Part shown: positions 26,301 through 34,325 of the stretch, one piece after another
Layout of the letters: each line of letters starts with the position of its first letter
Numbering within the stretch: the stretch's first letter is position 1
Source of the DNA: RBC038 sp041390625
GTDB taxonomy: Bacteria > Chloroflexota > Dehalococcoidia > UBA2979
Length of the DNA stretch: 64,000 nt
Assembly: GCA_041390625.1 (NCBI GenBank)
Contig: JAWKPM010000012.1
Location: 1-64,000, forward strand
Reading direction: 5' to 3'
Made by a program: the position numbers and the translations under genes
The notes under the pieces: generated by a model
Database searches by the model: none
What the model was told of the DNA's origin: nothing
What the model saw: the letters and a program-made list of their open reading frames with translations, nothing else

Positions 26301-26779
26301 ATATTCTTCCGTTCGTAGCGTCCGCCACCGATAGAGATGCGCAGTGCTGATTCGACAGGGAGGGTGGCTAGGAAGCTCAACCCCATTGAGCTGGGACGGA
26401 GCGTATTGGCCTCGGACAGGTCGAAGTCGTACTCGTCTGAACCTCCCGCCGGAGACGCGATGTCGACCGGAGCCTCGCCCAAATCCGGCTCGTCGATGTC
26501 AGTGTCTGCGCCGGTGTCGTTGCTAAGGTTTTGCAGATCGTCCCCGCCGATCGTTCCCGGCGGGTAGAGGACGCCGACCCCGTAGCGGCGCAGCGGACTG
26601 TCGAACTGGAGGATCTCCTCGCCAGAAGCGCGGTCGAAGCGGGGGCGAAACGACTGCTCGAAGTCGTCGAAGCGAATGGTCCCCGCAGTATCGATCGGCT
26701 CGCCGCATGGTGCCGGCCCGAGCATTTCCCGGTAGATCTCATCCAGCACGTGATCGCGGTTCTGAAGGTGGTCGGTCAC
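23339..26779 (-). CDS. drmA: DISARM helicase DrmA
   Basis: A 1146-residue SF2-type helicase of the DrmA family. The N-terminal 490 residues are the family-specific region. Walker A WFPTGGGKTEAYLGL lies at about 496-510, the DELH box in IIQDELHLISGPLGSMVGLY at about 711, SSTATIRR at about 751, and the arginine-finger motif QVTGRVGRSWWERPG at about 955-968. A four-cysteine cluster (CPWC, then CPDVLC) sits between the ATPase halves. DrmA-DrmB is the conserved core of DISARM and loads on DNA ends of invading phage. ATGA overlaps join it to the genes on both sides. Confidence 0.93.
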   Translation of the reverse strand: MTDHLQNRDHVLDEIYREMLGPAPCGEPIDTAGTIRFDDFEQSFRPRFDRASGEEILQFDSPLRRYGVGVLYPPGTIGGDDLQNLSNDTGADTDIDEPDLGEAPVDIASPAGGSDEYDFDLSEANTLRPSSMGLSFLATLPVESALRISIGGGRYERKNISVRDSVRTWWIRRPIALDLVVDSSELQGGIHVVPRKLSLPDSPLRLELQILSRPWSHVGGGDTRLLTVSLVNRSEQSSGLSEVCLFQSNFAVELVGDAAEALPYPEADQEHSDEDARSSALLYRQFRTFAVGHGCAGDWIATSHGDVRVLRADPMPHFETASITPNIVDRDGEPVEVPIAQLAGLIPESDGMASLHRVVDEYEAWITERAGELDTLGATDRATGEQHLQQCRDAVRRMRSGLQLITSDAEAGLAFRLANHAILLQQIRTRQPQREATFDSTNLRLEFSPPFLPTDELPLTDRSRVWRAFQVAFLLLSIGSVDDMVSDERLAVDLIWFPTGGGKTEAYLGLAAYQMFLRRLRDPGHDAVDVLMRYTLRLLTSQQFQRASALVCAMDYLRRTAGHSLGDREFSIGLWVGGGTSPNRKEEATSALSALQKNERGATNPFVLLHCPWCGAQMGPFRAPPRSPAPRVIGYERSASTVVFRCPDVLCDFASNIPVHVVDDDIYESRPSLLIGTVDKFANLAWRPEARALFGISAAGNRDRRPPGLIIQDELHLISGPLGSMVGLYESLIEVLCTDGRVEPPVPPKIVSSTATIRRYREQILHLYARRDARLFPPPGLTAEDSFFARYARDQSGDLLPGRTYVGVHAPGLGSIQTAQVRAFASTLQAPVEFDDAGARDPWWTLLVFFNSLRELGGALSLFQSDIPDYLRTVRRRRGIDWDRLRRLYNIEELTGRLQDEEIPQKLDALSASTTGARMPVDAVLASNILEVGIDIDRLSLMAVVGQPKTTSQYIQVTGRVGRSWWERPGLVLSIYSASKPRDRSHFEKFRSYHQRLYAQVEPTSVTPFSPPALRRALHAVMVAYVRQCGDEAAAGSPYPRPDSLLEQFGRILRERVARLGEDEAALQAVQQVFDSRLDEWRRFDRQSWEGSVQRGEIPFLRRPGEYVPNEVARVSWSTPTSLRNVDAECRGTISTLYAVDSTGSS

Positions 26780-28491
26780 GAATGGCCCTCCAAGAGTGCG
26801 CGGATCACCGCGTCTTCAGCATGCCGTGAGATCAGCATGGTGAGTCGGTGAAGCGACCGGGTGGCACCCACGTAGAACAGAGACTGCGCCCGATCGTCAA
26901 ACGAGTCGATATCGGTGAGCACCACGGCGTTCGCCTCTAGGCCTTTGAAGGCGTGGATCGTGGTATACGCGATCTGCCCGCGGCCTACGCGCTCGATCGG
27001 GCTCAGACGCTCCGCCCAGGGTGAGCTTCGCACTCTGGCAGCCGCACCGCTGGCTGTTGGTGCAAGAACGACGATGTCGTGCCCCTGATATCCAGCGTCA
27101 TACAGGCGCTCGAGCTCGGCCCGAAGCTGCTCGTCCTGCTCCCGGTCGGAGTCGTAGAAGACGACGCGCGGTTCGACGCGGTCATCGGGGCGGAGCACTC
27201 GACTGTACGGAGGAACCAGACCACCGAGTTGACTCGCGTGGGCCGAGATTCTGGGCGTATTCCTGCAGTTCTCCCGGAGCTCGTATCGTGCCAGCCCCGG
27301 TGATCGTGCAGTGAGCGCGCTCACAGGGTCAGACGCGGCGCTGAAGATCGCCTGGCGTTCGAAGTCGCCGAAGATCCGCCAGCGGCCAGCCGCGAGCCCC
27401 CCGCGGAGGCTGAGGTCAAGGAAGTCGAGAAATGCCGGACGCGCTACATCCTGAGCCTCATCGACAACAAGCGAGTCATACTGGTCGGAATCACCCGCAA
27501 GCCGCGCGTTCACTGCAGCTTCGGGGAGGGCTCCGTTCCAGAAGGCAATATCGGCGTCGGCTGGTACCTCGCAGCCGGCGACGCGGAGCATCTCGGCATG
27601 GAGGGTTCGCGTTTCAACGAGGGGGGGCAAGTCCGCCGTCTGTCGTTCGAGGCTCTGGCCAAGGAGCCGATTGAAGCACACGAGAAGCGTGTGTCGGCCG
27701 GCCGCCGCTTCCCGCCGCGCCGCCTCAATAGCAAGCAGCGTCTTCCCCGTGCCGGCGGGCCCAGCGAACAGGACCCGGTCGTTCGTCGCCATCCGGTCCA
27801 GAGCCGCAAACTGTTCCTGCGTATAGTGCTTGACCTCCTCATCGAGCCGCTCCGAACGTCCCCGACGAGTTTCGAAGAACTCGAAGGAGGGACGAAGCAC
27901 CTCGACGAGCCTCGCGACCTCCGTTGAAGTGGGGGAGGAGGAACGGGGCTCGAACCACTTGGCTGACGGAGTCGCCGCGAGATGACGTCGGGCTGCGTCG
28001 ATGACACCGGTCAACAGTTGCCCCAGAGGTCTGCTGCGGAAAGCCGGACCGTCAATCACCTGCCAGGCATGCCACTCGGGCGAACGGACGCGGAAGGGCA
28101 CATACGTGAACAGGACCGCCGAACAGAAGACGACCCGATCTAGGTGCGGCGCATTGCGAACAACGACCGTGCGCAGGCTGTGCATCGCATCGGCCGCCTG
28201 CCGGAAGGGTCCTCGGGCATCCGGCTCCGTGCTGCGCCCGTAGTACCAGCCGCGGTCATCGCGACTCAACGACTCACATGCCTTTACCTCGAGGACGACG
28301 ACGCCCTGCCCTGGAATGATGACCACGAAGTCCGCTTCGCCGGAGACCTGCCTTCGGTGCTCGGCGAGGTCGAGCGAGTGGAGTACCACCCAGTCCGCCG
28401 TCGACGGGTCGTTCGCGAGGCGTGTGAAGACTTCACGCTCACCCGGGCTGGGCACGCCCGACGAGATGACCGCTGGCAGCATGCGGGCCAT
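26776..28491 (-). CDS. NERD-domain UvrD-like helicase/nuclease
   Basis: A 571-residue protein. The N-terminal NERD domain (nuclease-related; ADFVVIIPGQGVVVLEVKA at about 52-70 shows the D-x(n)-E-x-K core) precedes an SF1 helicase. Helicase motifs are GPAGTGKTLLAIEAAR (about 241), DSLVVDEAQDVARPAF (about 342), YTTIHAFKGLEANAVVLTD (about 509) and LFYVGATRS near the end. NERD-helicases are common in defence islands. It lies between a 509-residue unknown gene (1-base overlap) and drmA (ATGA overlap). It is not a standard DISARM component and may replace the missing DrmC nuclease. Confidence 0.85.
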   Translation of the reverse strand: MARMLPAVISSGVPSPGEREVFTRLANDPSTADWVVLHSLDLAEHRRQVSGEADFVVIIPGQGVVVLEVKACESLSRDDRGWYYGRSTEPDARGPFRQAADAMHSLRTVVVRNAPHLDRVVFCSAVLFTYVPFRVRSPEWHAWQVIDGPAFRSRPLGQLLTGVIDAARRHLAATPSAKWFEPRSSSPTSTEVARLVEVLRPSFEFFETRRGRSERLDEEVKHYTQEQFAALDRMATNDRVLFAGPAGTGKTLLAIEAARREAAAGRHTLLVCFNRLLGQSLERQTADLPPLVETRTLHAEMLRVAGCEVPADADIAFWNGALPEAAVNARLAGDSDQYDSLVVDEAQDVARPAFLDFLDLSLRGGLAAGRWRIFGDFERQAIFSAASDPVSALTARSPGLARYELRENCRNTPRISAHASQLGGLVPPYSRVLRPDDRVEPRVVFYDSDREQDEQLRAELERLYDAGYQGHDIVVLAPTASGAAARVRSSPWAERLSPIERVGRGQIAYTTIHAFKGLEANAVVLTDIDSFDDRAQSLFYVGATRSLHRLTMLISRHAEDAVIRALLEGHS

Positions 28492-30020
28492 TAGTCAAAT
28501 CCTTCAACGGGCCGGTCGAGCTGGGCGACAGGCACGTAGTAGCGGTCTGCGAGAACCTGCTCCACTCGGAAGATCGTGAAGGCAGCCTCGTGACCGGGAA
28601 GTTCGATATCGGCCCTGCCCTCTGCCTCAAGTCTTGACAGATCTGAGGAGAGCACGGTCGCCAGCAACTCCCGACGGATCTCTTGACCAGCCCGCACGTG
28701 GGCTCGTCGGAGCAACCCCATTGATTGCCACAATTCGTCACATCGATGAGCGAGGTCGCCCAGGCGAAGGATGGCCATGAAGTCTTCGCGGCCATCGGGT
28801 CGGATGCTTCTTGGAGACGCCCAGTTGCGAATGTTCTGCGAACTCGCACGCTGAGCGCCCAGCCCGCGAAGCTTCACCTCGACCTGGCGCGCACCCAGGG
28901 TGTCGATGGCGTCGCGGAGAGGGCGCTTCCATTCATCTTGGTCATGGCGGAGACTCGCCGCCCGGTCGCCCAAGATCCGGTTCGCGACGTCGACCACGTA
29001 GTCCCCGCCGCCGGATGTTCTCACGAGGAGGTACGCCCCCGGCTCCAGCGAGAGGACCGACACGGAGAGCACCGCGCTCTGGCCTTCCTGAACATCGAGG
29101 ATGAACGTCCGGTTGAGGTCGTCTGCCTCGAAGAAGATCAGGAAGCCGTCTGCCAGCCGAACGACGATCGCCTCAGCAACGTCGTCCGCTTCAGCTCTGT
29201 GTGACCCGCCATGATCCTTACGATCTGCAAAGCCGGGAAGCAGGTCGAGGGGCGCCAGATCTCCGGCGGGGATGGAAGGCCGGAGGAGGGGCCGATGCTC
29301 GCTTTCCACCACGTGGATCGTCGGAGGGGACCCGCCGCGCGCGCGGGTTGCGCCGAACGCTGGCTCGAAGGCCCAGTCCTCGGCCACCCAGGCGTGACGC
29401 AGAATGTGAATCACCTCCGCCCTTGGGGCCGTGAAGACGTACCTGGGGAACCATCGGGTCGCTCCGATGGCCGCTGCGGTCTGCATTGGCTCCCGCGCTC
29501 GCAGATCAGCAGACGAAGAGAAGACGAACCCCGGGGCTCGGTCGGCGAAGAACTCACGTGAGATTCGGACGAGTCGTGTGTCGCAGAGGGCAACTGTCAG
29601 CGTGCCATCGCCCGTCGTCCCTTCCTCGGCGCGCAGCTCGTGCAGCCTGACAGCGAGCGCGTTCGAAGTTGTAGCCAGTAGCTCCTTGAACGCCTCGAGA
29701 CATGAACCGAGTGTTGTTTCCAAGGAGGGATAGGCGATTGCGCACCGGTTGACGAGTACGTCGAGATCGGCCACTGAGACGCCACGAAGGACCGCTTCAG
29801 CCGGCAGGGGAGACGCGGCCATGTCGAACCGTAGCCTGGTCAGAATCCCCACCACTCGCCGGAGATCGGCATCGTCGAGCAGGCTGCCTGCTTCGCGACG
29901 AAGAGCGCCAACGGCCTGTGCGAAGGTGTATCGCGACGCATCGTCAACGACGTGCTCAACCACCTTGAGCGACGCCGCTGCGTCGTAAACGCGGGTGATC
30001 GACCCGAGATCAGCGCTCAC
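28491..30020 (-). CDS. Uncharacterised 509-residue protein of the DISARM-like operon
   Basis: No known domain is recognised. The first 190 residues are helix-rich (VGALRREAGSLLDDADLRRVVGILTRL). A central part holds a Trp/Arg segment (AIGATRWFPRYVFTAPR, VIHILRHAWVAEDW). The C-terminal half alternates strands and helices and includes SSQNIRNWASPRSIRP, a possible DNA-binding turn. There is no phospholipase-D HKD motif, so it is not an obvious DrmC. Overlaps with its neighbours (ATGA upstream, one base downstream) show it belongs to the operon. It could fill the role of DrmE or a DNA-recognition factor. Confidence 0.65.
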   Translation of the reverse strand: MSADLGSITRVYDAAASLKVVEHVVDDASRYTFAQAVGALRREAGSLLDDADLRRVVGILTRLRFDMAASPLPAEAVLRGVSVADLDVLVNRCAIAYPSLETTLGSCLEAFKELLATTSNALAVRLHELRAEEGTTGDGTLTVALCDTRLVRISREFFADRAPGFVFSSSADLRAREPMQTAAAIGATRWFPRYVFTAPRAEVIHILRHAWVAEDWAFEPAFGATRARGGSPPTIHVVESEHRPLLRPSIPAGDLAPLDLLPGFADRKDHGGSHRAEADDVAEAIVVRLADGFLIFFEADDLNRTFILDVQEGQSAVLSVSVLSLEPGAYLLVRTSGGGDYVVDVANRILGDRAASLRHDQDEWKRPLRDAIDTLGARQVEVKLRGLGAQRASSQNIRNWASPRSIRPDGREDFMAILRLGDLAHRCDELWQSMGLLRRAHVRAGQEIRRELLATVLSSDLSRLEAEGRADIELPGHEAAFTIFRVEQVLADRYYVPVAQLDRPVEGFD

Positions 30021-31009
30021 TTCGACATCCTGAAACTGAGCACTTCCACTCCCGGTGGCACACCTCCGTCGAGGTTCAGGGCCTGATCGTCCGTGCGCCG
30101 CACGAAGTCCTGATCTAGCTGTGCCACGGCTTCATCGAACCGGGGCTCCGTCCGGTCTAGCACAACCACCATCACGGGAGTGGAGCTCGGACGGCCCGAG
30201 CGCAGATACCCGGTCGCCCCGTCGTGCACGAGCAGGATGGGCTCGACGCGCTGCTGGCGCGGCGACCTGCGGGCGGTTGCCGGGACAAGTGCGGTGTGCG
30301 GGGCCGTCGAGAGCCGGCGGATCTGAAGGATATCGTTGAGGTTCCCGACGGCTACAGGGGCGGTTCCTTCGCGGCGGGCCGCCAGCACGTCCTCCTGTGC
30401 TTCCGCCATGAGCGTACGAACGGAGCCGGTAATCGCGCACTCGATCTCCCCGGAGAGGAGGTAACCCCGCGTGTCCAGGGGTGCGAGAACCGTACGAAGG
30501 AACCCTGACATATGGGGCAGCGCCTGTCCCTTCGCGTGCTGGGGGAGTTCGAACTCGGCGTCTTCGTCGGCGAGCTCGACGTCCCGGCAGAGCGACAGTG
30601 GGATCCAGCGAATCAGGCCACCAGAACGCGCGTCCTCGACCTGGACTCCGATGAGCGGCTCGGTGGGTCCCGACCGCACACCCCTGAGTCGCCCGCGGAA
30701 CACCCGACTCCTACTCGTGAGCCGGAGCGGCGTGTCGATCGGAGCCGCGGCTACTCGCGCGAAATGCGCTCTCAGCGAGAAGGCATCAGCCCCCTCATAA
30801 GCAGAGATCACTCCCCCACTCGCGACGAGGCACGCGGCGAATCGTCGGGTGGGGAGTGCAAGCGCGACGGTCAGGAGGCCGTCGTCTGAAGCCGCACGAA
30901 CGGCGCTCCTACCGATCTCTATGAGGAATCGCGCCCATCGGGGAAGGGGCGTCCACATCTCACCTCGGAGCGCGCCAAGCGGCGCTAGGTCTGCGCGATC
31001 CTCTGCCAT
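30017..31009 (-). CDS. Uncharacterised 330-residue protein, first gene of the DISARM-like operon
   Basis: No family is recognised. Residues about 40-75 (LTVALALPTRRFAACLVASG followed by GVISAYE) look like a Rossmann-type strand-loop-helix. The middle part (RVFRGRLRG, IRWIPLSLCRDVEL) is beta-rich. The ATG at 31009 opens the seven-gene transcript. The stop overlaps the next start by four bases. An inverted repeat lies about 30 bases before the start. Function is unknown; position at the head of the operon suggests an essential sensing or complex-forming role. Confidence 0.65.
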   Translation of the reverse strand: MAEDRADLAPLGALRGEMWTPLPRWARFLIEIGRSAVRAASDDGLLTVALALPTRRFAACLVASGGVISAYEGADAFSLRAHFARVAAAPIDTPLRLTSRSRVFRGRLRGVRSGPTEPLIGVQVEDARSGGLIRWIPLSLCRDVELADEDAEFELPQHAKGQALPHMSGFLRTVLAPLDTRGYLLSGEIECAITGSVRTLMAEAQEDVLAARREGTAPVAVGNLNDILQIRRLSTAPHTALVPATARRSPRQQRVEPILLVHDGATGYLRSGRPSSTPVMVVVLDRTEPRFDEAVAQLDQDFVRRTDDQALNLDGGVPPGVEVLSFRMSK

Positions 31010-31037
31010 GCCATCGTGCCGAGCTGATTTCTCTGGT

Positions 31038-31060
31038 TGCGAGCCTTTTACCTGCTCGCA
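31038..31060. promoter_or_regulatory. Inverted repeat at the head of the defence operon
   Basis: TGCGAGC at 31038 and GCTCGCA at 31054 form 7-base arms around a 9-base spacer, 28 bases upstream of the first gene's start. This is the expected position for an operator or a 5'-UTR hairpin controlling the whole DISARM-like transcript. Confidence 0.4.
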
Positions 31061-31185
31061 CCACTGCTTGCCAAGCGGCGCGCGTCCGTTCGGCGGGCGC
31101 CCTGGACTACCCGACCTGAAACGGGTTCGCCAGTCGCACGGATCAACACGATGCTAGCCCGACCATCGCCGGGCTCCTCGACCTC

Positions 31186-31204
31186 GGCTCAGAAGTTCTG
31201 AGCC
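31186..31204. promoter_or_regulatory. 19-base palindrome between abiEi-like gene and defence operon
   Basis: GGCTCAGAAGTTCTGAGCC has perfect 9-base arms around one base. It lies 38 bases after the abiEi-like stop and 177 bases upstream of the defence operon. With almost no loop and no T run it looks more like a dimer-binding operator than a terminator. Confidence 0.4.
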
Positions 31205-31242
31205 ACTTGGACGACGACCGGTCTACGTCTACGAGCAGCTGA

Positions 31243-32088
31243 TCAGCCACCAAGGTTCTCGATCACCTGCCAACGCCGGTCGTGGTGACCGCGTGGGGGC
31301 CTTCCCGGGTCGAGTGGGGCGTCACCCCTGGCGGGGTAGGTGAGCAGCGGCTGCAGCGCGCGTTCCGGCGCACCGAGCCGCTCGAGCGCCCAGCCGAGGC
31401 GCTTGACGACGGCGGTGACGTCCAGGCGGATCGCGTGGTGCACGAGCCGATCGACGTCGAGGTCGCCTAAGTGGTCGTCGAGGATCCCCAGCCCTACGGA
31501 GAGCGAACCAAAGACGTGGAAGTGCTGGAACGCATCGAGCAGCGCCCTCTCGCGGTCGAAGACCGACACACGGTTGCGCTCGTCCATCCAAACGTCGGTG
31601 ACTCCAAAGAACCTGCCCTTCACGATCGAAACGACCTGGTACCGCGTCGCTGCCACCACCCACGTGCGCAGACCGCGAGCGATCTCTGCCTTCCCCATCG
31701 GCGGAAAGGTGCGTCGCGGAGATGAAAGGGTCACGGCTGCCGGAATCTGTTCGGTGAGTCCCCAGTGCTGCAACGCCGACCAATGGCTAATCGCTGAGGG
31801 CGTGACGAGCGCTGTACCGATGGCGAAGGGGTGTGCGCGCGGCCTTCGGGTCGCCGGGTCGTTGATCGCGTAGAGGGCCTTCTTGATGCGAGTGAGCCGA
31901 CGCGCCTCCGTAAGCTGAGTGAGCAGTTTGGAGGCATGCGAGCGACTCAGCCCGAGCTGCTCCGCCTCTCGCTGGGCGTCCGCCGAGCTGAACGGGTCGA
32001 GGCCAGCGCGCTCCAGCGCGTCGACGAGGCGGAGACCCAGGGGCTCACCATACGGACGGGAAGAGGCTCTATACGATTCCGTTGCCAT
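31243..32088 (-). CDS. AbiEi-like antitoxin/transcriptional regulator, orphan
   Basis: A 281-residue protein of the AbiEi antitoxin family. The N-terminal winged helix reads FSSADAQREAEQLGLSRSHA, SKLLTQLTEARRLTRIKKALYAI; the C-terminal AbiEi domain includes PSAISHWSALQHWGLTEQIP, FFGVTDVWMDERNRVSVFDR and ERALLDAFQH. In type IV toxin-antitoxin pairs AbiEi represses its own operon and counters the nucleotidyltransferase AbiEii. No AbiEii gene is next to it. It lies directly upstream of, and parallel to, the DISARM-like operon, and could act as that operon's repressor. Confidence 0.8.
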   Translation of the reverse strand: MATESYRASSRPYGEPLGLRLVDALERAGLDPFSSADAQREAEQLGLSRSHASKLLTQLTEARRLTRIKKALYAINDPATRRPRAHPFAIGTALVTPSAISHWSALQHWGLTEQIPAAVTLSSPRRTFPPMGKAEIARGLRTWVVAATRYQVVSIVKGRFFGVTDVWMDERNRVSVFDRERALLDAFQHFHVFGSLSVGLGILDDHLGDLDVDRLVHHAIRLDVTAVVKRLGWALERLGAPERALQPLLTYPARGDAPLDPGRPPRGHHDRRWQVIENLGG

Positions 32089-33164
32089 GATGACCTGTTC
32101 GGTAAGTTAGACAGCCTAACCATATACGGTGCATCCCACACTCCAAGCTCTGTCGATGCTCCGTCTGCATGATCTTCCCCTGCAACGTCGCGGGGCACGG
32201 GCGCTCGAGCAGCGTCTCGAAGTACATCGCAGGTAGCTCTCTCCCGCCGGTGTCGGAATACGCAAACGCGCGATGTACACCGGGCGGCGACTCCGGATCA
32301 GGCGATACCAGAGGAGCTATGCCATAGCCGACCTCGCGTGGTGCGCCCTCGTCTCCGAGGTGGATCCGACCGGCCACATCTGAGTGACGTCTCGTCCCGG
32401 CGACTTGATGGTCGCGAATGCTGTCCCATTGCTCGGGGATGAGCCTGAGGGCAAGAGCAGCAGCGTGAAGTTCGGCCGCGCGTTCCGATCGGCGTGTGAC
32501 CGACGCGCCTGCACGCGGATACAGGTACGGGTGTCGATCTGAGCACCCTCGGTCAAGAGCCAGAACCCATATGAACCACACGCCGCGGATCGTCCCGCGG
32601 CGACGATTCTGATTGCGGATCTCGCGACCCAGGCCGGATTCTTCGCGGCGCCCCCGGCCACCCCGTCGTGTCGAGGGCACGTCGAGACCTGAGCCCGTCT
32701 TCACCCGCGTTTGGACCTCTTGGACCTCACCGCTGGGCAAGCTGTACGGCCCGAGTGCCGACCTCTGTGCTCGATCCTTGAGCGCGGCGAACGGGCATCC
32801 GCGGGTTCGGCAGGCCCGCGCCCTTTGTCGAGGGAATTTCGACTGAACTTCGAGCGCCGTCGATGCCAGATCGAGCCGTTGTCGATTGGACGTCGAGAGC
32901 CGCCCGTCATCGTGGTGATCGCATGGACTACCCGTCACTGCGCCGGCGCTCGGCTTACCGAGCGCCGGATCGGAAGGTCCGACTTGCCTGCAAACTTCCC
33001 GACGTCACCGAGGACTGAGCGCTGGCGGCGCGAGGTCCACAGCAAACCTGGAGCAACTCTGGACCTTCTGGACCTCAATTCGGTGCGCGTTTGGAGATCG
33101 CCTGGACCACCTGTCGTCACCATCGGTGAGGGGTGTGGCGTCGCGATGAGAGGAAGGAGGCATC
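32089..33164. other. About 1.1 kb without a supported gene; degenerate fragments and repeats
   Basis: Reading frames here have shadow-like composition. One minus-strand patch near 32309-32380 (DVAGRIHLGDEGAPREVGYG) weakly recalls a GNAT acetyltransferase core but lacks the acetyl-CoA-binding loop, so at best it is a decayed remnant. The right half holds repeated TGGACC motifs, listed separately. The promoter of the replication-relaxation gene should lie near the end. Confidence 0.4.
32711..33115 (+). repeat. Interspersed TGGACC-containing direct repeats (possible iterons)
   Basis: Two kinds of direct repeat alternate. Type A is TTGGACCTCTTGGACCTCA at 32711 and TCTGGACCTTCTGGACCTCA at 33058. 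Type B is GATCGCATGGACTACCCGTC at 32917 and GATCGCCTGGACCACCTGTC at 33096 (17 of 20 identical). TGGACC occurs five times within 400 bases on this strand. They lie just upstream of two replication-relaxation genes, where an origin or transfer site would be expected. Confidence 0.4.
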
Positions 33165-34325
33165 GTGAGCAAGGAGCAGAAGCAGCGCGTGCTCGAAGGC
33201 GTGATGCTGCGCTGGCTCGCGCGGCTGCCGTTGCTACGAGAGGACGACTTCGCGCTGCTGACAGGTGAACACGAGGCCGATACTCGCCGCGCGCTCCAGT
33301 CGCTCGTGCAGCTCGGCTGGATCGAGCGAGTCCGGCAACGATCGTCCGAGGTCGAGGAGGAGCCGCACTCGCGCTACTTGTTGCGAGCGTCGGCGGCCGG
33401 CCTCTTCGCGGAGGCGTTCGGACTCGACGACATCGAGGTGCGTCGCAATTGGCCGATCGGATGGAGCGAGAACCTCGCCCACGTCACGCACTTCGAGCTC
33501 ACCGACTGGGTGAACGGGATGCTCGTCGGCCTCGTCGCGAGCACCCGCGACTCCAGCTTCGACGTCGCCGATGTGCGCTGGCTCCCGCACGCCCGCCGCG
33601 ATGAAGGGAGCTGGTGTCCGTCTCAGGTGGAGGCGTACGGCTGCCTGCGCAACGGCGAGCGCTTCGCGCACTTTCTCGTGGCCTGGGACCGCCTCGCGGC
33701 GCCGGCCGTGCACCGCCGCGCCCGGGTGCGCGCCTGGTACGACTCCGCCGAGCGCGCCGATCACTGGGGCGAAAACCTGCTGCCGCCGATCCTGCTCGTG
33801 CTTCCTTCGACCCGGCTCGAGCCGGAGTGGGAGCACGCGGTCCGCTCGGTCGCGCATCGTCGAGACGTCGACGAGCTCGAGGTGTTTGTCGCGGATGATG
33901 GCGAGGCCTGCGAGAAGACCACCGATGCGATCTGGCATCGGCTCGGCGAGAGCTACACCGATACGCTGAGCCGTAGCCTGCGGTGGGGCGGCACCCCGCC
34001 CCCGGTGGACGTGCCGAACTCCGCTCGCTTCGACCTCCTCGCTCGGGGCGCCCCAGTCCGCGAGCCGACACTGCATGAGTGGGCGGACCAGGTCCTCGGC
34101 CGCGCCGAGGCTGGACCACGGGACCGCACGGCTGCACTGGCGCTGCGGCTCGAGGCGGACCATCGCGACGTGCGCGAGCTGCTTGCCCGGCATCCGTTGC
34201 TCGAGGTCGACGAGATCGCCGAACGACTCCAGGTCCCGGCGCCGCTCGTGCGCCGCGTGGTCCGCGACCTCGAGCGATACGGGCTGATCGGCGGGCTCGA
34301 CGAGCCCGCGCCACGGCACCGATGA
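33165..34325 (+). CDS. Replication-relaxation family protein, first of a split pair
   Basis: A 386-residue protein with a winged-helix N terminus (MLRWLARLPLLREDDFALLT, RRALQSLVQLGWIERVRQRS) and a second winged helix at the C terminus (HPLLEVDEIAERLQVPAPLV, RRVVRDLERYGLI). The middle matches the Replic_Relax type: NLAHVTHFELTDWVNGMLVG, WLPHARRDEGSW. Such proteins occur on plasmids and integrative elements next to conjugation or replication genes. The start GTG 33165 follows GGAAGGAGG. The stop overlaps the next gene in ATGATGC, so the two are translated together. Confidence 0.65.
   Translation: MSKEQKQRVLEGVMLRWLARLPLLREDDFALLTGEHEADTRRALQSLVQLGWIERVRQRSSEVEEEPHSRYLLRASAAGLFAEAFGLDDIEVRRNWPIGWSENLAHVTHFELTDWVNGMLVGLVASTRDSSFDVADVRWLPHARRDEGSWCPSQVEAYGCLRNGERFAHFLVAWDRLAAPAVHRRARVRAWYDSAERADHWGENLLPPILLVLPSTRLEPEWEHAVRSVAHRRDVDELEVFVADDGEACEKTTDAIWHRLGESYTDTLSRSLRWGGTPPPVDVPNSARFDLLARGAPVREPTLHEWADQVLGRAEAGPRDRTAALALRLEADHRDVRELLARHPLLEVDEIAERLQVPAPLVRRVVRDLERYGLIGGLDEPAPRHR

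Noticed and set aside
28491..31009. DrmC phospholipase-D nuclease
   Set aside because: No H-x-K-x4-D motif is found in the 330- or 509-residue proteins.
32069..32938. A 289-residue minus-strand gene and a GNAT acetyltransferase
   Set aside because: Composition is shadow-like; only a short patch resembles GNAT and the acetyl-CoA loop is missing.
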